This document shows, in pieces, positions 1-7,504 of a stretch of DNA of 64,000 bases (the stretch's first letter is position 1; every line of letters starts with the position of its first letter). Both the position numbers and the translations under genes were made by a program. The notes below the pieces were generated by a model. The model saw nothing but the letters and a program-made list of their open reading frames with translations. It was not told the DNA's origin and did no database searches. This DNA is from Cyclobacterium xiamenense (lineage in GTDB: Bacteria > Bacteroidota > Bacteroidia > Cytophagales > Cyclobacteriaceae). The DNA lies in assembly GCF_009467825.1 (NCBI RefSeq), contig NZ_WIOK01000005.1, forward strand, positions 1 through 64,000, written 5' to 3'.

Positions 1-285
1 ACAAAAAGCTGGAAAACCATAAAAGATGATGTGTATGGAATGAAAGGCACATCACGAAGAGACGAACTTGAAAGAGATTTTGAATCATTTAAGATCGGGA
101 TATTATTAAAGAAAGCCAGGGAGGACAGAAATTTGACTCAGGAGCAACTGGCGGAATTAGTAGACAAGAAAAGAGCCTACATTTCAAGAGTCGAAAATAA
201 CGGAAGTAATCTGACACTTAAAACACTCTTCGACATAGTAGAAAAAGGATTGGGAGGAAAAGTCAAAATTTCCATTGAAGTTTGA
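1..285 (+). CDS. HigA-like XRE-family antitoxin/regulator, 5' end outside window
   Basis: The reading frame is open from base 1, so the gene almost certainly starts upstream; the GTG at 31 is only an internal candidate. About 94 residues are visible. The part before residue 11 (KTIKDDVYG, then KGTSRRDELE) matches the usual N-terminal lead of HigA-type antitoxins. A helix-turn-helix follows at about residues 36-80 (LTQEQLAELVDKKRAYIS), with the family-typical end GGKVKISIEV. By family knowledge such proteins bind their own promoter and neutralise a HigB/RelE-type toxin, whose gene is normally just upstream and would lie outside this window. A solitary XRE regulator remains possible. AT-rich, like the rest of the first 7 kb. 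Confidence 0.8.
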   Translation, partial: TKSWKTIKDDVYGMKGTSRRDELERDFESFKIGILLKKAREDRNLTQEQLAELVDKKRAYISRVENNGSNLTLKTLFDIVEKGLGGKVKISIEV

Positions 286-413
286 AAACCAAATACGCGC
301 TATAACATCACCTTGAATCCAGCGGGATTTCCGGTAAAGATTTTAGTAAGCACTCTTAAAAATACTCGGTCAGGACAGGAAGAAAAGGGCTCCGGAAGAA
401 CCCGCCGTCTCCA

Positions 414-1036
414 AGCTGAATAACGTGTGTGACTTGAAGTCACAGCGCCTTGAAACAGCTTATTGCCATGCTGATGTACGGATGGGAGAATCCCGGTAAA
501 GTGGGACGGCCTCTCGAAGAAGGCCTTCTGGGGAGTTTTCAAAATGCTGCTGCAAAGGAAACGATGTGGTAGTGAGCGAGGGGTTTAAAGGCGGGAGCAA
601 AGACTTGGGCAGTTGCGCCTTGAAGAGCTGATCCTCCGCGGCGGAGATCCAATAATAAAGCCCCGAAATGGCAAGATGAAGAGAAAAGCGGGTGGGTACG
701 TTTGCACCACACGACCAAGTAAAACGGAAACCGGATTTGTGGGTCGGATAGACGAGGATTTTCCGCCCCTACAGGGCTTAGGAGGCAGTTATTTTGGGTA
801 TTTATCACAGGGCTGCACCCTGTGCCGGGGTATTTCGCGCTTTCAGCGCTTGGAGTTTTCAATAGAGAATGGTATGCGTTGCTAGATAACGGTCAGGGAT
901 TCGGTTAGTAATAAGCGCTGGCGCCTAACTCCAATTGCCTACTTTTAGCCCTGAAAGGGCGTCATCTCCCAGCGATGGGTGCAGCCCATCGTCGCGATGT
1001 CAGTATTTTTTTGGTAGCCCTGTAGGGGCGCGATAG
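414..1036. repeat. Long direct repeat, copy 1 (mosaic of REP-like palindromes)
   Basis: About 620 bp, nearly the same as 3607-4230 with scattered substitutions. It starts at agctg...aacgtgtg and ends after gccctgtaggggcg. It is made of small palindromes: TGTGACT-tga-AGTCACA at 428-444, a ctccgc/gcggag hairpin near 632, cccctacaggg near 767, gggctgcaccc near 810, a gcgctttcagcgc hairpin near 837, agccctgaaagggc near 947, gatgggtgcagcccatc near 974, and gccctgtaggggc at 1017-1029. No credible protein is encoded; the ORFs crossing it are low-complexity by-products. A decayed REP-associated transposase lies just downstream, so I infer a non-autonomous, REP-like family. Confidence 0.85.
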
Positions 1037-1254
1037 GTTTCTAATCAACGATTACACTTGCAAATAGAACAAAATTCAAATATCTTTAACCGGCTGGTTT
1101 TTTGATAATTAGAATAGTTGTACAACAGGCCAGTCCCTTGTTAAAATTTATATTCACCTAATCTTCTATCCAAAAAATCGTCTCCCATTAATAAATAATG
1201 CGGTTGAGGGCTCGCTCCATCGTTAGTTGGGTGGTATTTGTAATAAAGTAGATG

Positions 1255-1484
1255 GTCAGGTTATCAAAATTGGTGGTGGTACATACCGATCAGGTTCACA
1301 TGTTTTGTTTGCTACCGAAAAAAGGTCGTTTGGGTAAATTTACTTTAAAGATCCGAAATCCTATTCCTCAAAATGGGTGAAGAAACAAGGAATAGGATTG
1401 AAAAATTTCTATTGGCAGAGAGGTTATGGCGCTTTTTCAGTAGATCTTTCGGAAGTTGAAACCTTCAGACAGAAGGACAACTAG
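1255..1484 (+). pseudogene. Degraded REP-associated tyrosine transposase (IS200-like, Y1_Tnp)
   Basis: Three frames give successive pieces of a Y1 transposase. From 1255 one frame reads a HTDQVHMFCLLPKK segment, matching the metal-binding HxH region of the family (DHVHLL) with the first His replaced by Gln-Val-His context. After a frameshift, 1341-1484 reads SSKWVKKQG, then FYWQRGYGAFSV and a stop (TAG at 1482). The FYWQ-GYGAFSV block is diagnostic of bacterial IS200-like/RAYT proteins. N- and C-terminal parts are missing or unrecognisable, and at least two frameshifts are needed, so it cannot be functional. It sits about 220 bp after repeat copy 1, the kind of REP-like DNA such enzymes mobilise. 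Confidence 0.8.
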
Positions 1485-1643
1485 ATCGAAAAAAACGAAA
1501 AGACGTTTTCAATGCAATTGAACACCGAAAACGCTGGCATGGTCCGGCCTGAATATCCACATGACACAGGATTTGCGATAATGCTCCCTAAAGGGTCGCA
1601 AGACGCTTATTCTAACCTTTGTGCGAAATAAAACCAATGTCGG

Positions 1644-2222
1644 ATGAAGCAATTTACACGTAACGATTGGCTACTAAAGAACTTCCTGGGATTTGCTTTA
1701 TCCTATTCTATTTACAGTCTACTGGCACATGGCTATACAGGAGGGCATGATTATGAACTTAGTTTTGCTCAATTTTTGGCTCATACGGTAGCTCTTATTG
1801 TAGTAGGATCGATCGTTGGCGTTGCCCAATATTCTGCGCTATCAGAAAGCTATAACCTAAGGTCTTCAAAAATCATTGTTGTCCCGCTGTTTTTTGTAGC
1901 TTTTTTTTGGATAGGATATTATCTCTCAGGGCCACCACTTGACATAATTCTTGGGTTTCCGGTACTTGGTTCTGTATTGTGGATTTTTGATGAAAAGATT
2001 AGGAAATTAACCATTCCCTATAAAATTCTTGCGTATTGCGGTTTCTTCTGTGGTGCTTTGGTGGGAGGAATGGTATTAACCCTCATTGACACACAAACCG
2101 GAATTATTGGTAAAATGCAAGACAGTATTGGGCTTCATACGATCATGTGGCTTATTTTGGCGTTACCGACAGCTGTGATCGGAGGATGGATAAGTGGAAT
2201 TTCGATAAAAAAGTCTCTTTAA
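1644..2222 (+). CDS. Hypothetical polytopic membrane protein
   Basis: 192 residues starting at ATG 1644, with about six hydrophobic segments (around residues 13-30, 44-66, 77-96, 105-118, 130-150 and 165-185), so an inner-membrane location is likely. I recognise no catalytic motif or known family. The gene is AT-rich and lacks an obvious promoter box directly upstream. It ends about 55 bp before the first hairpin element (2276-2345) that flanks the next two genes, so it could be the preceding member of a cassette-like array. Function unknown. Confidence 0.6.
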   Translation: MKQFTRNDWLLKNFLGFALSYSIYSLLAHGYTGGHDYELSFAQFLAHTVALIVVGSIVGVAQYSALSESYNLRSSKIIVVPLFFVAFFWIGYYLSGPPLDIILGFPVLGSVLWIFDEKIRKLTIPYKILAYCGFFCGALVGGMVLTLIDTQTGIIGKMQDSIGLHTIMWLILALPTAVIGGWISGISIKKSL

Positions 2223-2275
2223 AAGTACGGAATATAAGGATGCAAATAAAAATAGGCGAAACAGTAGTAAACGGA

Positions 2276-2345
2276 AGGCTTTTGGCTCGTTTCAAAGTAA
2301 GTGCTTATCCGCAATTTTTGTGCTTTGAAATCGCCGGCTTTTTAT
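2276..2345. repeat. Imperfect inverted repeat, attC-like element 1
   Basis: A perfect 8-bp pair, TTTCAAAG (2290-2297) and CTTTGAAA (2323-2330), is extended outward by imperfect GGC/GCC pairing to about 2276 and 2345. Its right half contains gtgctttgaaatcgcc (2320-2335), which recurs with one change at 3581-3596 in the second element. The element lies between the membrane-protein gene and the 2393-3429 gene pair. The position and secondary structure resemble integron attC sites, but I cannot find clear RYYYAAC/GTTRRRY boxes, so the assignment is tentative. Confidence 0.4.
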
Positions 2346-2392
2346 ATACCAACTCTTAGGTCTCATTGTAAAATAACACTGTAACAAAGAAA

Positions 2393-2986
2393 ATGCTAGG
2401 CACTTTTAAACAAAATATACAACTTGACAAATTCTTTCGGGACGGAAACAACTTTGCAATCAAAAGACAATCGGACTATATTTCATATACCGAATTTTTA
2501 AAATATTTCAGCGACCTAAATACTATAACTCGACACAACTTAATTATCGGTATAAATTTTACTTATGGTTGGATGCCGACAATTTTTGACTTCCGTTCAG
2601 ATAACTTTAAAGAAGCACTTGACATTTTGAATGATGCAAAAACAGGTGTCAAGCCAACAGTTGAGAATTTAGTTTTACTAAAAGGCCTTCTGAACAATTC
2701 GTTAGTAGGAACAACCAAGCTTTTGCATTTTATCAACCCTGACAATTTTGCTATTTGGGACAGTAGAGTTTACCGCTACTTGACAAACCAAGAACCCTAC
2801 AACAATAGAATTGGTAATTGCAATACCTACATAGACTACTTGGCGTTTTGCGACTACTTGACCAAACAATCGGAGTTTGAAACATTGCAAAAAATTATTG
2901 AATCGAAAATTGGATATTCTATGACAGCATTTAGAGTAGCAGAATTGGTAATGTACTCAAATGGAATTAATAAGATGAAAGAATGA
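2393..2986 (+). CDS. Hypothetical protein (cassette-like gene 1)
   Basis: 197 residues from ATG 2393. It is soluble, with no signal peptide or membrane segment. The most conserved-looking stretch is KLLHFINPDNFAIWDSRV at about residues 109-126; an INP...xIWDSRV motif recurs in a group of uncharacterised bacterial proteins, and I do not know its activity. Overlaps the next gene by 4 bp (ATGA at 2983-2986), so the two are translationally coupled and probably act together. Strongly AT-rich relative to the 8-64 kb part. Flanked by hairpin elements at 2276-2345 and 3501-3612, suggesting acquisition as a unit. Confidence 0.7.
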   Translation: MLGTFKQNIQLDKFFRDGNNFAIKRQSDYISYTEFLKYFSDLNTITRHNLIIGINFTYGWMPTIFDFRSDNFKEALDILNDAKTGVKPTVENLVLLKGLLNNSLVGTTKLLHFINPDNFAIWDSRVYRYLTNQEPYNNRIGNCNTYIDYLAFCDYLTKQSEFETLQKIIESKIGYSMTAFRVAELVMYSNGINKMKE

Positions 2987-3429
2987 AAAGGAAAGAGTTT
3001 GAAAAGGAGTTTTTAACCTACAACAAAAATGGAAAACAAGTTTGGGTAATAACCAAAGTGAAGGAATTACCGAAAGAAATTGTTATTATGGCAAAAAACC
3101 TTGCTGACTTGGATTTTATAAAGTTCGTAAGAGTATCAGACGAATCACTTTCTGCATCTAGTGAAAATTATCCAAACAGACCAAAAGTTCCAATAACTGA
3201 TATGAACCACGACACAGCAATAGGAGTACAAATACTTTACAGCACCGATTACAAGACTATTGACTTTTTCGATATTAATTCCCCAGTCAAAGGAAATGGA
3301 AATAAAATGGTAGACGCTATTTTAAAAGACTTACCAAAAGATTGGCAACCCGCTGTTTTAATGGATTGGAGTGACGGATTTTGGGATAAAATGAGGGCGA
3401 AATATAAAAATATTGAATGGTTAATGTAA
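2983..3429 (+). CDS. Hypothetical protein (cassette-like gene 2, possibly GNAT-like)
   Basis: 148 residues from ATG 2983, which lies inside the stop region of the preceding gene (ATGA overlap). Soluble and lysine-rich. The C-terminal part (GNGNKMVDAIL, then DGFWDKMRAKY) faintly resembles the acetyl-CoA-binding loop and the GFW motif seen in GNAT acetyltransferases, but there is no clear Q/RxxGxG/A, so this is only a hint. No recognised family. Ends about 70 bp before the second hairpin element. Probably functions with the coupled upstream protein. Confidence 0.65.
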   Translation: MKRKEFEKEFLTYNKNGKQVWVITKVKELPKEIVIMAKNLADLDFIKFVRVSDESLSASSENYPNRPKVPITDMNHDTAIGVQILYSTDYKTIDFFDINSPVKGNGNKMVDAILKDLPKDWQPAVLMDWSDGFWDKMRAKYKNIEWLM

Positions 3430-3500
3430 ATCTAAAATGACTACTTTAACCAGACAATACAAACTGAATATAAACGAAGAAGAACAACGAAGACATAACA

Positions 3501-3612
3501 GCACCTACCCAAAAGTGGCGGTTCAGTGGTTAAATCAAGCTTTGTGCTTCTATCAACGTTTGTGCTTGGTTGGCAGGGAAGTGCTTCGAAATCGCCACCT
3601 TTAGGTAGCTGC
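3501..3612. repeat. Large imperfect inverted repeat, attC-like element 2
   Basis: The 20-bp arms 3501-3520 (gcacctacccaaaagtggcg) and 3593-3612 (cgccacctttaggtagctgc) pair at 17 of 20 positions, with some of the rest as G-U in RNA or mismatches. The ~70-nt loop carries repeated gtgctt words. The block gtgcttcgaaatcgcc at 3581-3596 matches 2320-2335 in element 1. Size, bulged-arm architecture and position after the last ORF recall Bacteroidota integron-type attC sites or a dispersed hairpin repeat. Its right end runs directly into long repeat copy 2, as if that repeat inserted at or recombined with it. Confidence 0.55.
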
Positions 3613-4230
3613 AAAACGTGTGTGACTTGAAGTCACAGCGCCTTGAAACAGCTCATTGACATGCTGATGTACGGATGGGAGAATCCCGGTAAAGTGGGAC
3701 GGCCTCCCGAAGACGGCCTTCTGGGGAGTTTTCAAAATGCCGCTGCAAAGGAAACGATGTGGTAGTGAGCGAGGGGTTTAAAAGCGGGAGCGATGACTCG
3801 GACCGTTGGGCCTTGATGAGCTGATCCCCCGCGGCGGAGGGCCAATGATAAAGTCCCGAAAGGGCAAGATGGAGAGAAAAGCGGGTGGGTACGTTTGCAC
3901 CCGCGACCAAGCACAACGGAAACCGGATTTGTGGGTCGGATAGAAGAGCCTGTTCCGCCCCTACAGGGCTTGGGAGGCCGGGATTGAGGGTATTTATCAC
4001 AGGGCTGCACCCTGTGCCGGGGTATTTCGCGCTTTCAGCGCTTGGAGTTTTCAATAGAGAATGGTATGCGTTGCTAGATAACGGTCAGGGATTCGGTTAG
4101 TAATTAGCTCTGGCGCCTAACTCCAATTGCCTACTTTTAGCCCTGAAAGGGCGTTATCTCCCAGCGATGGGTGCAGCCCATCGTGAAGGAGCCCGTATCG
4201 TATCTGAGCCCTGTAGGGGCGGGATAGGTT
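3607..4230. repeat. Long direct repeat, copy 2 (mosaic of REP-like palindromes)
   Basis: Second copy of the 414-1036 element, same order of palindromes: TGTGACT/AGTCACA at 3621-3637, cccctacaggg near 3958, gggctgcaccc near 4002, the gcgctttcagcgc hairpin near 4028, agccctgaaagggc near 4139, gatgggtgcagcccatc near 4164, and gccctgtaggggc at 4208-4220. The copies are offset by 3191-3193 bp, so there are almost no length differences, and they share the inner spacer sequences as well as the hairpins. They could recombine to delete the 3.2 kb between them. No protein-coding content is credible. Confidence 0.85.
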
Positions 4231-4240
4231 CCCGTAAACC

Positions 4241-4453
4241 GATGTAGGGATCGATGTTGCCAAAACAGTATCGTCACCAACTAGTAAAAGTGGCCGCTTG
4301 GTATCAAAAAAAAATCCGTTCACGCTTGATTCCTTACCCGAAATCCTTAATTTGACCAATGAGAACAGGAAATGTGCTGTTGCATCTAGTACCTATATAT
4401 GCAACGCTTCTTCCAGGACATACCTTTATACCCAGGTTGGCATGCATTATTAA
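4241..4453 (+). pseudogene. Possible IS110-family transposase relic (N-terminal fragment)
   Basis: One frame, beginning GAT 4241 and ending at TAA 4451, reads TDVGIDVAK at its start, the opening motif of IS110-type DEDD transposases (a short lead then GIDVAK with the first catalytic Asp). About 60 further residues follow without a second firm match. There is no start codon of its own (a stop lies just upstream) and no remainder of the ~300-residue enzyme. It begins right where long repeat copy 2 ends. The assignment rests mainly on one short motif, so confidence is limited. Confidence 0.35.
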
Positions 4454-4457
4454 GAAC

Positions 4458-4997
4458 ATGAAATCGATAGTAGAAATATTACACAATGATGCTGGATCTT
4501 TAACAATGACATTTGGCAAAGGAGAAATCATACAGAAGCCCAATTCTCTTAATACGCATGCGATTTATGTGAAAAAGGGGCTTTTGAGAAGCTATATCAT
4601 TGATAGCAATGGCAAGGAGCACATCTATATGTTTGCTGCTGAAAATTGGATTATTGGAGATATTGAAGCTATGGAATACCAACAACCTACAGCATTGTTT
4701 ATTGACTGCCTCGAAGCTTCTGAAATTATTTTCTTTAATAACGACATTTTGTTCAAGCCTAACCTCGACCAATCACAAATCCTTGAAAATGTGAAACTGC
4801 TAACCAGACGCATTGGCCGCCTTCAAAGAAGAGTCTTAATGCTTATGGGAGCTCCTGCAGCTGACCGATATAACTATTTTTTGGAGATTTATCCCGACCT
4901 AATAAATCGTGTCCCACTGAAATTGATTGCTTCGTTCTTAGGCATAGCCCCACAGACACTCAGCACCATAAGAGGTAAAATCGCTCGATCTGAGTAA
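4458..4997 (+). CDS. Crp/Fnr-family transcriptional regulator
   Basis: 179 residues from ATG 4458 (MKSIVEIL). An upstream in-frame start at 4359 would add a tail lying in the IS110-like relic and is less likely. Residues ~10-110 form a cyclic-nucleotide-binding-type beta-roll (GLLRSYIIDSNGKEHIYMF is typical of Bacteroidota members). A compact C-terminal helix-turn-helix follows at about 150-175 (LKLIASFLGIAPQTLSTIR). No Fnr cysteine cluster is seen. It lies just upstream of, and on the same strand as, the iron-sulfur/CDGSH-GltB pair at 5069-6790, so it may control that pair; effector unknown. Confidence 0.85.
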   Translation: MKSIVEILHNDAGSLTMTFGKGEIIQKPNSLNTHAIYVKKGLLRSYIIDSNGKEHIYMFAAENWIIGDIEAMEYQQPTALFIDCLEASEIIFFNNDILFKPNLDQSQILENVKLLTRRIGRLQRRVLMLMGAPAADRYNYFLEIYPDLINRVPLKLIASFLGIAPQTLSTIRGKIARSE

Positions 4998-5068
4998 TTT
5001 CATTTCTTCATCTATGTGAATGCATTTTTCATGCTCAGTATGGAAATTTGAAAAAAAATGATCATACC

Positions 5069-5278
5069 ATGAAAAAGGAATATACCAACGGTGAAATCAC
5101 CATTAAATGGCAACCAAAGCTTTGTCAACATGCAGGAGTTTGTGTGCAGTCACTTCCCTCTGTTTACAATCCTAAGGAGTCTCCCTGGATTAAAATTGAA
5201 AATGCTTCAACAGAAGAATTAAAAAACCAGATTTCAAATTGTCCATCTGGGGCTTTAAGTTTTACCATAAACACATAA
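5069..5278 (+). CDS. Divergent 4Fe-4S mono-cluster protein (Fer4_19 type)
   Basis: 69 residues from ATG 5069 (MKKEYTNGEITIKW); a TTG at 5048 would add seven residues but is not needed. The pattern CQHAGVC ... NCPSGAL matches the small Fer4_19 (PF06902) ferredoxin-like family, with about three cysteines plus a histidine available to bind an iron-sulfur cluster. By family it should be a small cytoplasmic electron carrier. Its stop at 5278 is 3 bp before the CDGSH-GltB gene, so the two are co-transcribed and the protein could pass electrons to or from that enzyme's FMN. Confidence 0.85.
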   Translation: MKKEYTNGEITIKWQPKLCQHAGVCVQSLPSVYNPKESPWIKIENASTEELKNQISNCPSGALSFTINT

Positions 5279-5281
5279 GCA

Positions 5282-6790
5282 ATGCGTAAACCAAAAATAG
5301 CGGATAGAAAACCAATTAAAGTTGAATTGCAAAAAGGAGAAGAGCAATATTGGTGTGCCTGTGGGTTGAGCAAGAATCAACCCTTTTGTGACGGCTCCCA
5401 TAGAAGTACTGACATCACGCCGAAAAAATTTGTGCCTGAAGAATCAGGAGATGCCTATTTGTGTATGTGCAAACATTCTAAAAATGCACCTTACTGTGAT
5501 GGAACACACGCCAAACTGAAAGAAGAAGGCTCTTCCGATACCGAAGCACCTATCAATGATGGCCCAACAAAAGAAGAACCAACCATTGCATACATTAAAG
5601 AACTCGCTAGAAATGGCTTATCCAAAACTGGGCATCATGGAGAAATGGGTGCCATGGGTGTTCCGATACCTGAATTGCCACAGTGGAAGGATATCCAAAT
5701 CTTAGCAGCACAAATGGCCACCAAACCGCTAATGGAAGATGTGCCAGTTGGCTCAGAGCTAATTATTGGGCCAAATGCTAAAAAACCACTGAAATTGGCT
5801 ATACCATTATTTGTATCGGATATGAGTTTTGGCGCACTGTCTGAAGAAGCTAAAATTGCATTGGCAAAAGGCGCAGAGTTAGCTGGAACTGGAATTTGTT
5901 CAGGAGAGGGAGGTATGCTTGAAGAAGAACGACAAGCTAATTCCCGATATTTTTATGAGTTAGCATCTGCCAAATTCGGTTTTGACTGGGATAAACTAAA
6001 AAGGGTTCAAGCTTTTCATTTCAAAGGCGGACAAGGGGCAAAAACAGGTACCGGAGGTCATTTATCAGGAAATAAAGTGGTTGGAAAAATTGCACAAGTA
6101 CGAAACCTTGAAGAAGGGACAGCAGCCGTATCACCTCCTACTTTTGACGATTTACATACGCCGGAGGATTTTAAAGCCTTTGCAGATAAGGTTCGTGAAA
6201 TCTCTGGTGGCATTCCAATTGGATTTAAACTATCTGCCAATCACATAGAAGAAGATATTCAATTTGCATTAGACGCAAGTGCCGACTACATTATTTTGGA
6301 TGGTAGAGGTGGTGGAACTGGCGCTGCACCATTGATATTTAGAAATAATATTTCAGTTCCTACCATTCCTTCATTAGCCAGGGCAAGACATTATCTGGAC
6401 AAAGTAGATAGAAAAGACGTCACGTTAATTATTACCGGTGGAATCCGTGTACCCGAGGACTTTATTAAGGCTATGGCTTTAGGCGCAGATGGAATTGCCC
6501 TATCTAATTCCGCCTTACAATCCATAGGTTGTATAGCGGCAAGAATGTGCAATACAAACAACTGTCCTGCAGGCGTTGCTACTCAAAAACCAGAACTAAG
6601 AAAGCTCTTGAATGTTGACAAATCGGCAAAGCAACTGTTTAACTTCTTTTCTGCCTCTACCCAACTTATGAAAGTCATGGCCAGGGCATGTGGTCACAAT
6701 CATTTAAATCAATTCAACCAAAATGACATTACCACGTGGAAAAAGGATATGGCAGATTTAGCTGGGATTAGATTCGCTGGAATGAAATAA
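5282..6790 (+). CDS. Double-CDGSH / glutamate synthase FMN-domain fusion protein
   Basis: 502 residues. Two CDGSH (mitoNEET-like) 2Fe-2S motifs open the protein: CACGLSKNQPFCDGSH at residues 25-40 and CMCKHSKNAPYCDGTH at 61-76, each with the 3Cys-1His ligand set. From about residue 105 to the end lies a glutamate-synthase central/FMN-binding domain (PF01645 type), with SDMSFGALSEEAK, the GGQGAKTGTGG loop, and Cys417, Cys423 and Cys428 in CIAARMCNTNNCP, spaced as the 3Fe-4S ligands of GltB. The N-terminal glutamine amidotransferase domain of true GltB is absent, so it is not a classical glutamate synthase. Probably a cytoplasmic FMN/Fe-S oxidoreductase of unknown substrate, fed by the ferredoxin-like protein encoded just upstream. 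Confidence 0.85.
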   Translation: MRKPKIADRKPIKVELQKGEEQYWCACGLSKNQPFCDGSHRSTDITPKKFVPEESGDAYLCMCKHSKNAPYCDGTHAKLKEEGSSDTEAPINDGPTKEEPTIAYIKELARNGLSKTGHHGEMGAMGVPIPELPQWKDIQILAAQMATKPLMEDVPVGSELIIGPNAKKPLKLAIPLFVSDMSFGALSEEAKIALAKGAELAGTGICSGEGGMLEEERQANSRYFYELASAKFGFDWDKLKRVQAFHFKGGQGAKTGTGGHLSGNKVVGKIAQVRNLEEGTAAVSPPTFDDLHTPEDFKAFADKVREISGGIPIGFKLSANHIEEDIQFALDASADYIILDGRGGGTGAAPLIFRNNISVPTIPSLARARHYLDKVDRKDVTLIITGGIRVPEDFIKAMALGADGIALSNSALQSIGCIAARMCNTNNCPAGVATQKPELRKLLNVDKSAKQLFNFFSASTQLMKVMARACGHNHLNQFNQNDITTWKKDMADLAGIRFAGMK

Positions 6791-6818
6791 AACGACACGC
6801 CAACAATGCATAAAAGCA

Positions 6819-6848
6819 TAGCGGTTTGGGTATGAACTCGAACCGCTA
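6819..6848 (+). terminator. Hairpin after the CDGSH-GltB gene
   Basis: An 8-bp stem TAGCGGTT (6819-6826) and AACCGCTA (6841-6848) with a 14-nt loop lies 29 bp after the stop codon. There is no good T-tract directly behind it, so it may be a weak or Rho-assisted terminator or an mRNA-stabilising hairpin. Confidence 0.4.
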
Positions 6849-7079
6849 TTGCATTAATAAACTATCTTGCTATCCGAAAGTAACGTGCATTTAAGCCGCT
6901 ACCGCTCATACACGTGATCATTGGAGAACAATTTCGTTTTCTGCGCAGGGTTTTTAGACCAAATCAAATGTATGAATTCGCCTCTCCCATAACAGGCAAA
7001 AAGTTTCACGCTCCGGAAGGGTCATGTTGGAAAAAAGTTGAATCAGAATAATTCAGACTACTCAAAGAGGGAAGGATGT

Positions 7080-7504
7080 ATTTTGAGAAAGACGGAAATG
7101 CAATGCCACAGGGAATTCAGTTTCTTTTTGATATTGAAGGTATTACACCTTGGACCTTATGAAGAAGTCGGGCACACAGATGAATTTCTCTCAGGAATCA
7201 AGGTCATAGCCGAGCAGTATGTCATTTTTGCCGATAAATGCCTGCTCACCAAAAAGTTCATGAAAAAGCATCGTATCATTTTTAAAAAAATTCCAAGGGA
7301 CATCACTAACTGGGTAAAAGGAAGAGTCACAGCAGGAACGCTGGTACACTTACCGGAACGCGAGGAATTTGGAAAGTACCTACTGTTTTTTCATGGTTCA
7401 GGTCCCAAATCCGAGGGGGAAGGAGATTTTGATAAAAATGCATCGATTGGGATGCCTGGAGCGATGATCTACTCAATTGGGATTGGCCCGGAAAGAATAA
7501 CTAG
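7080..7504 (+). pseudogene. Frameshifted five-bladed-propeller glycosidase-like remnant
   Basis: The frame from 7038 contains GKYLLFFHGSGP, then FDKNASIGM, and then loses sense. Skipping one base near 7453 restores AWSDDLLNWDWPGKNN and a TAG at 7502-7504. FFHGSGP...SIGxAWSDDLLxWxWPGK is characteristic of GH32/43-like propeller glycosidases of Bacteroidota. The region before about 7080 cannot be aligned in a single frame either, so the N-terminal half is decayed or missing. The intact gene at 40340-41392 belongs to the same broad fold. A sequencing error could explain the 7453 shift but not the lost N-terminus. Confidence 0.6.

Noticed and set aside
428..600. Group II intron domain in the long repeats
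   Set aside because: The opening looked like an intron boundary (gtgtgac), but no domain V with AGC...GUU and no reverse transcriptase could be found.
539..862. Minus-strand ORF of 107 codons in repeat copy 1, with a related 133-codon ORF at 3653-4054 in copy 2
   Set aside because: They share a start peptide (MKTPSAESAKYPGTG) only because both lie in the repeats; the sequence is palindrome-derived, low in coding character, and both are in non-coding REP-like DNA.
1017..1029. REP palindromes read as CRISPR repeats
   Set aside because: The units differ from one another, have no regular spacing of unique spacers, and no cas gene is present.
2147..2359. 70-codon plus-strand ORF overlapping the end of the membrane-protein gene
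   Set aside because: Starts inside the 1644-2222 gene in another frame and continues through the hairpin element; no coding features of its own.
3437..3603. 55-codon ORF starting just after the cassette-like gene 2
   Set aside because: It reads through the hairpin element 3501-3612, so most of the peptide is hairpin sequence.
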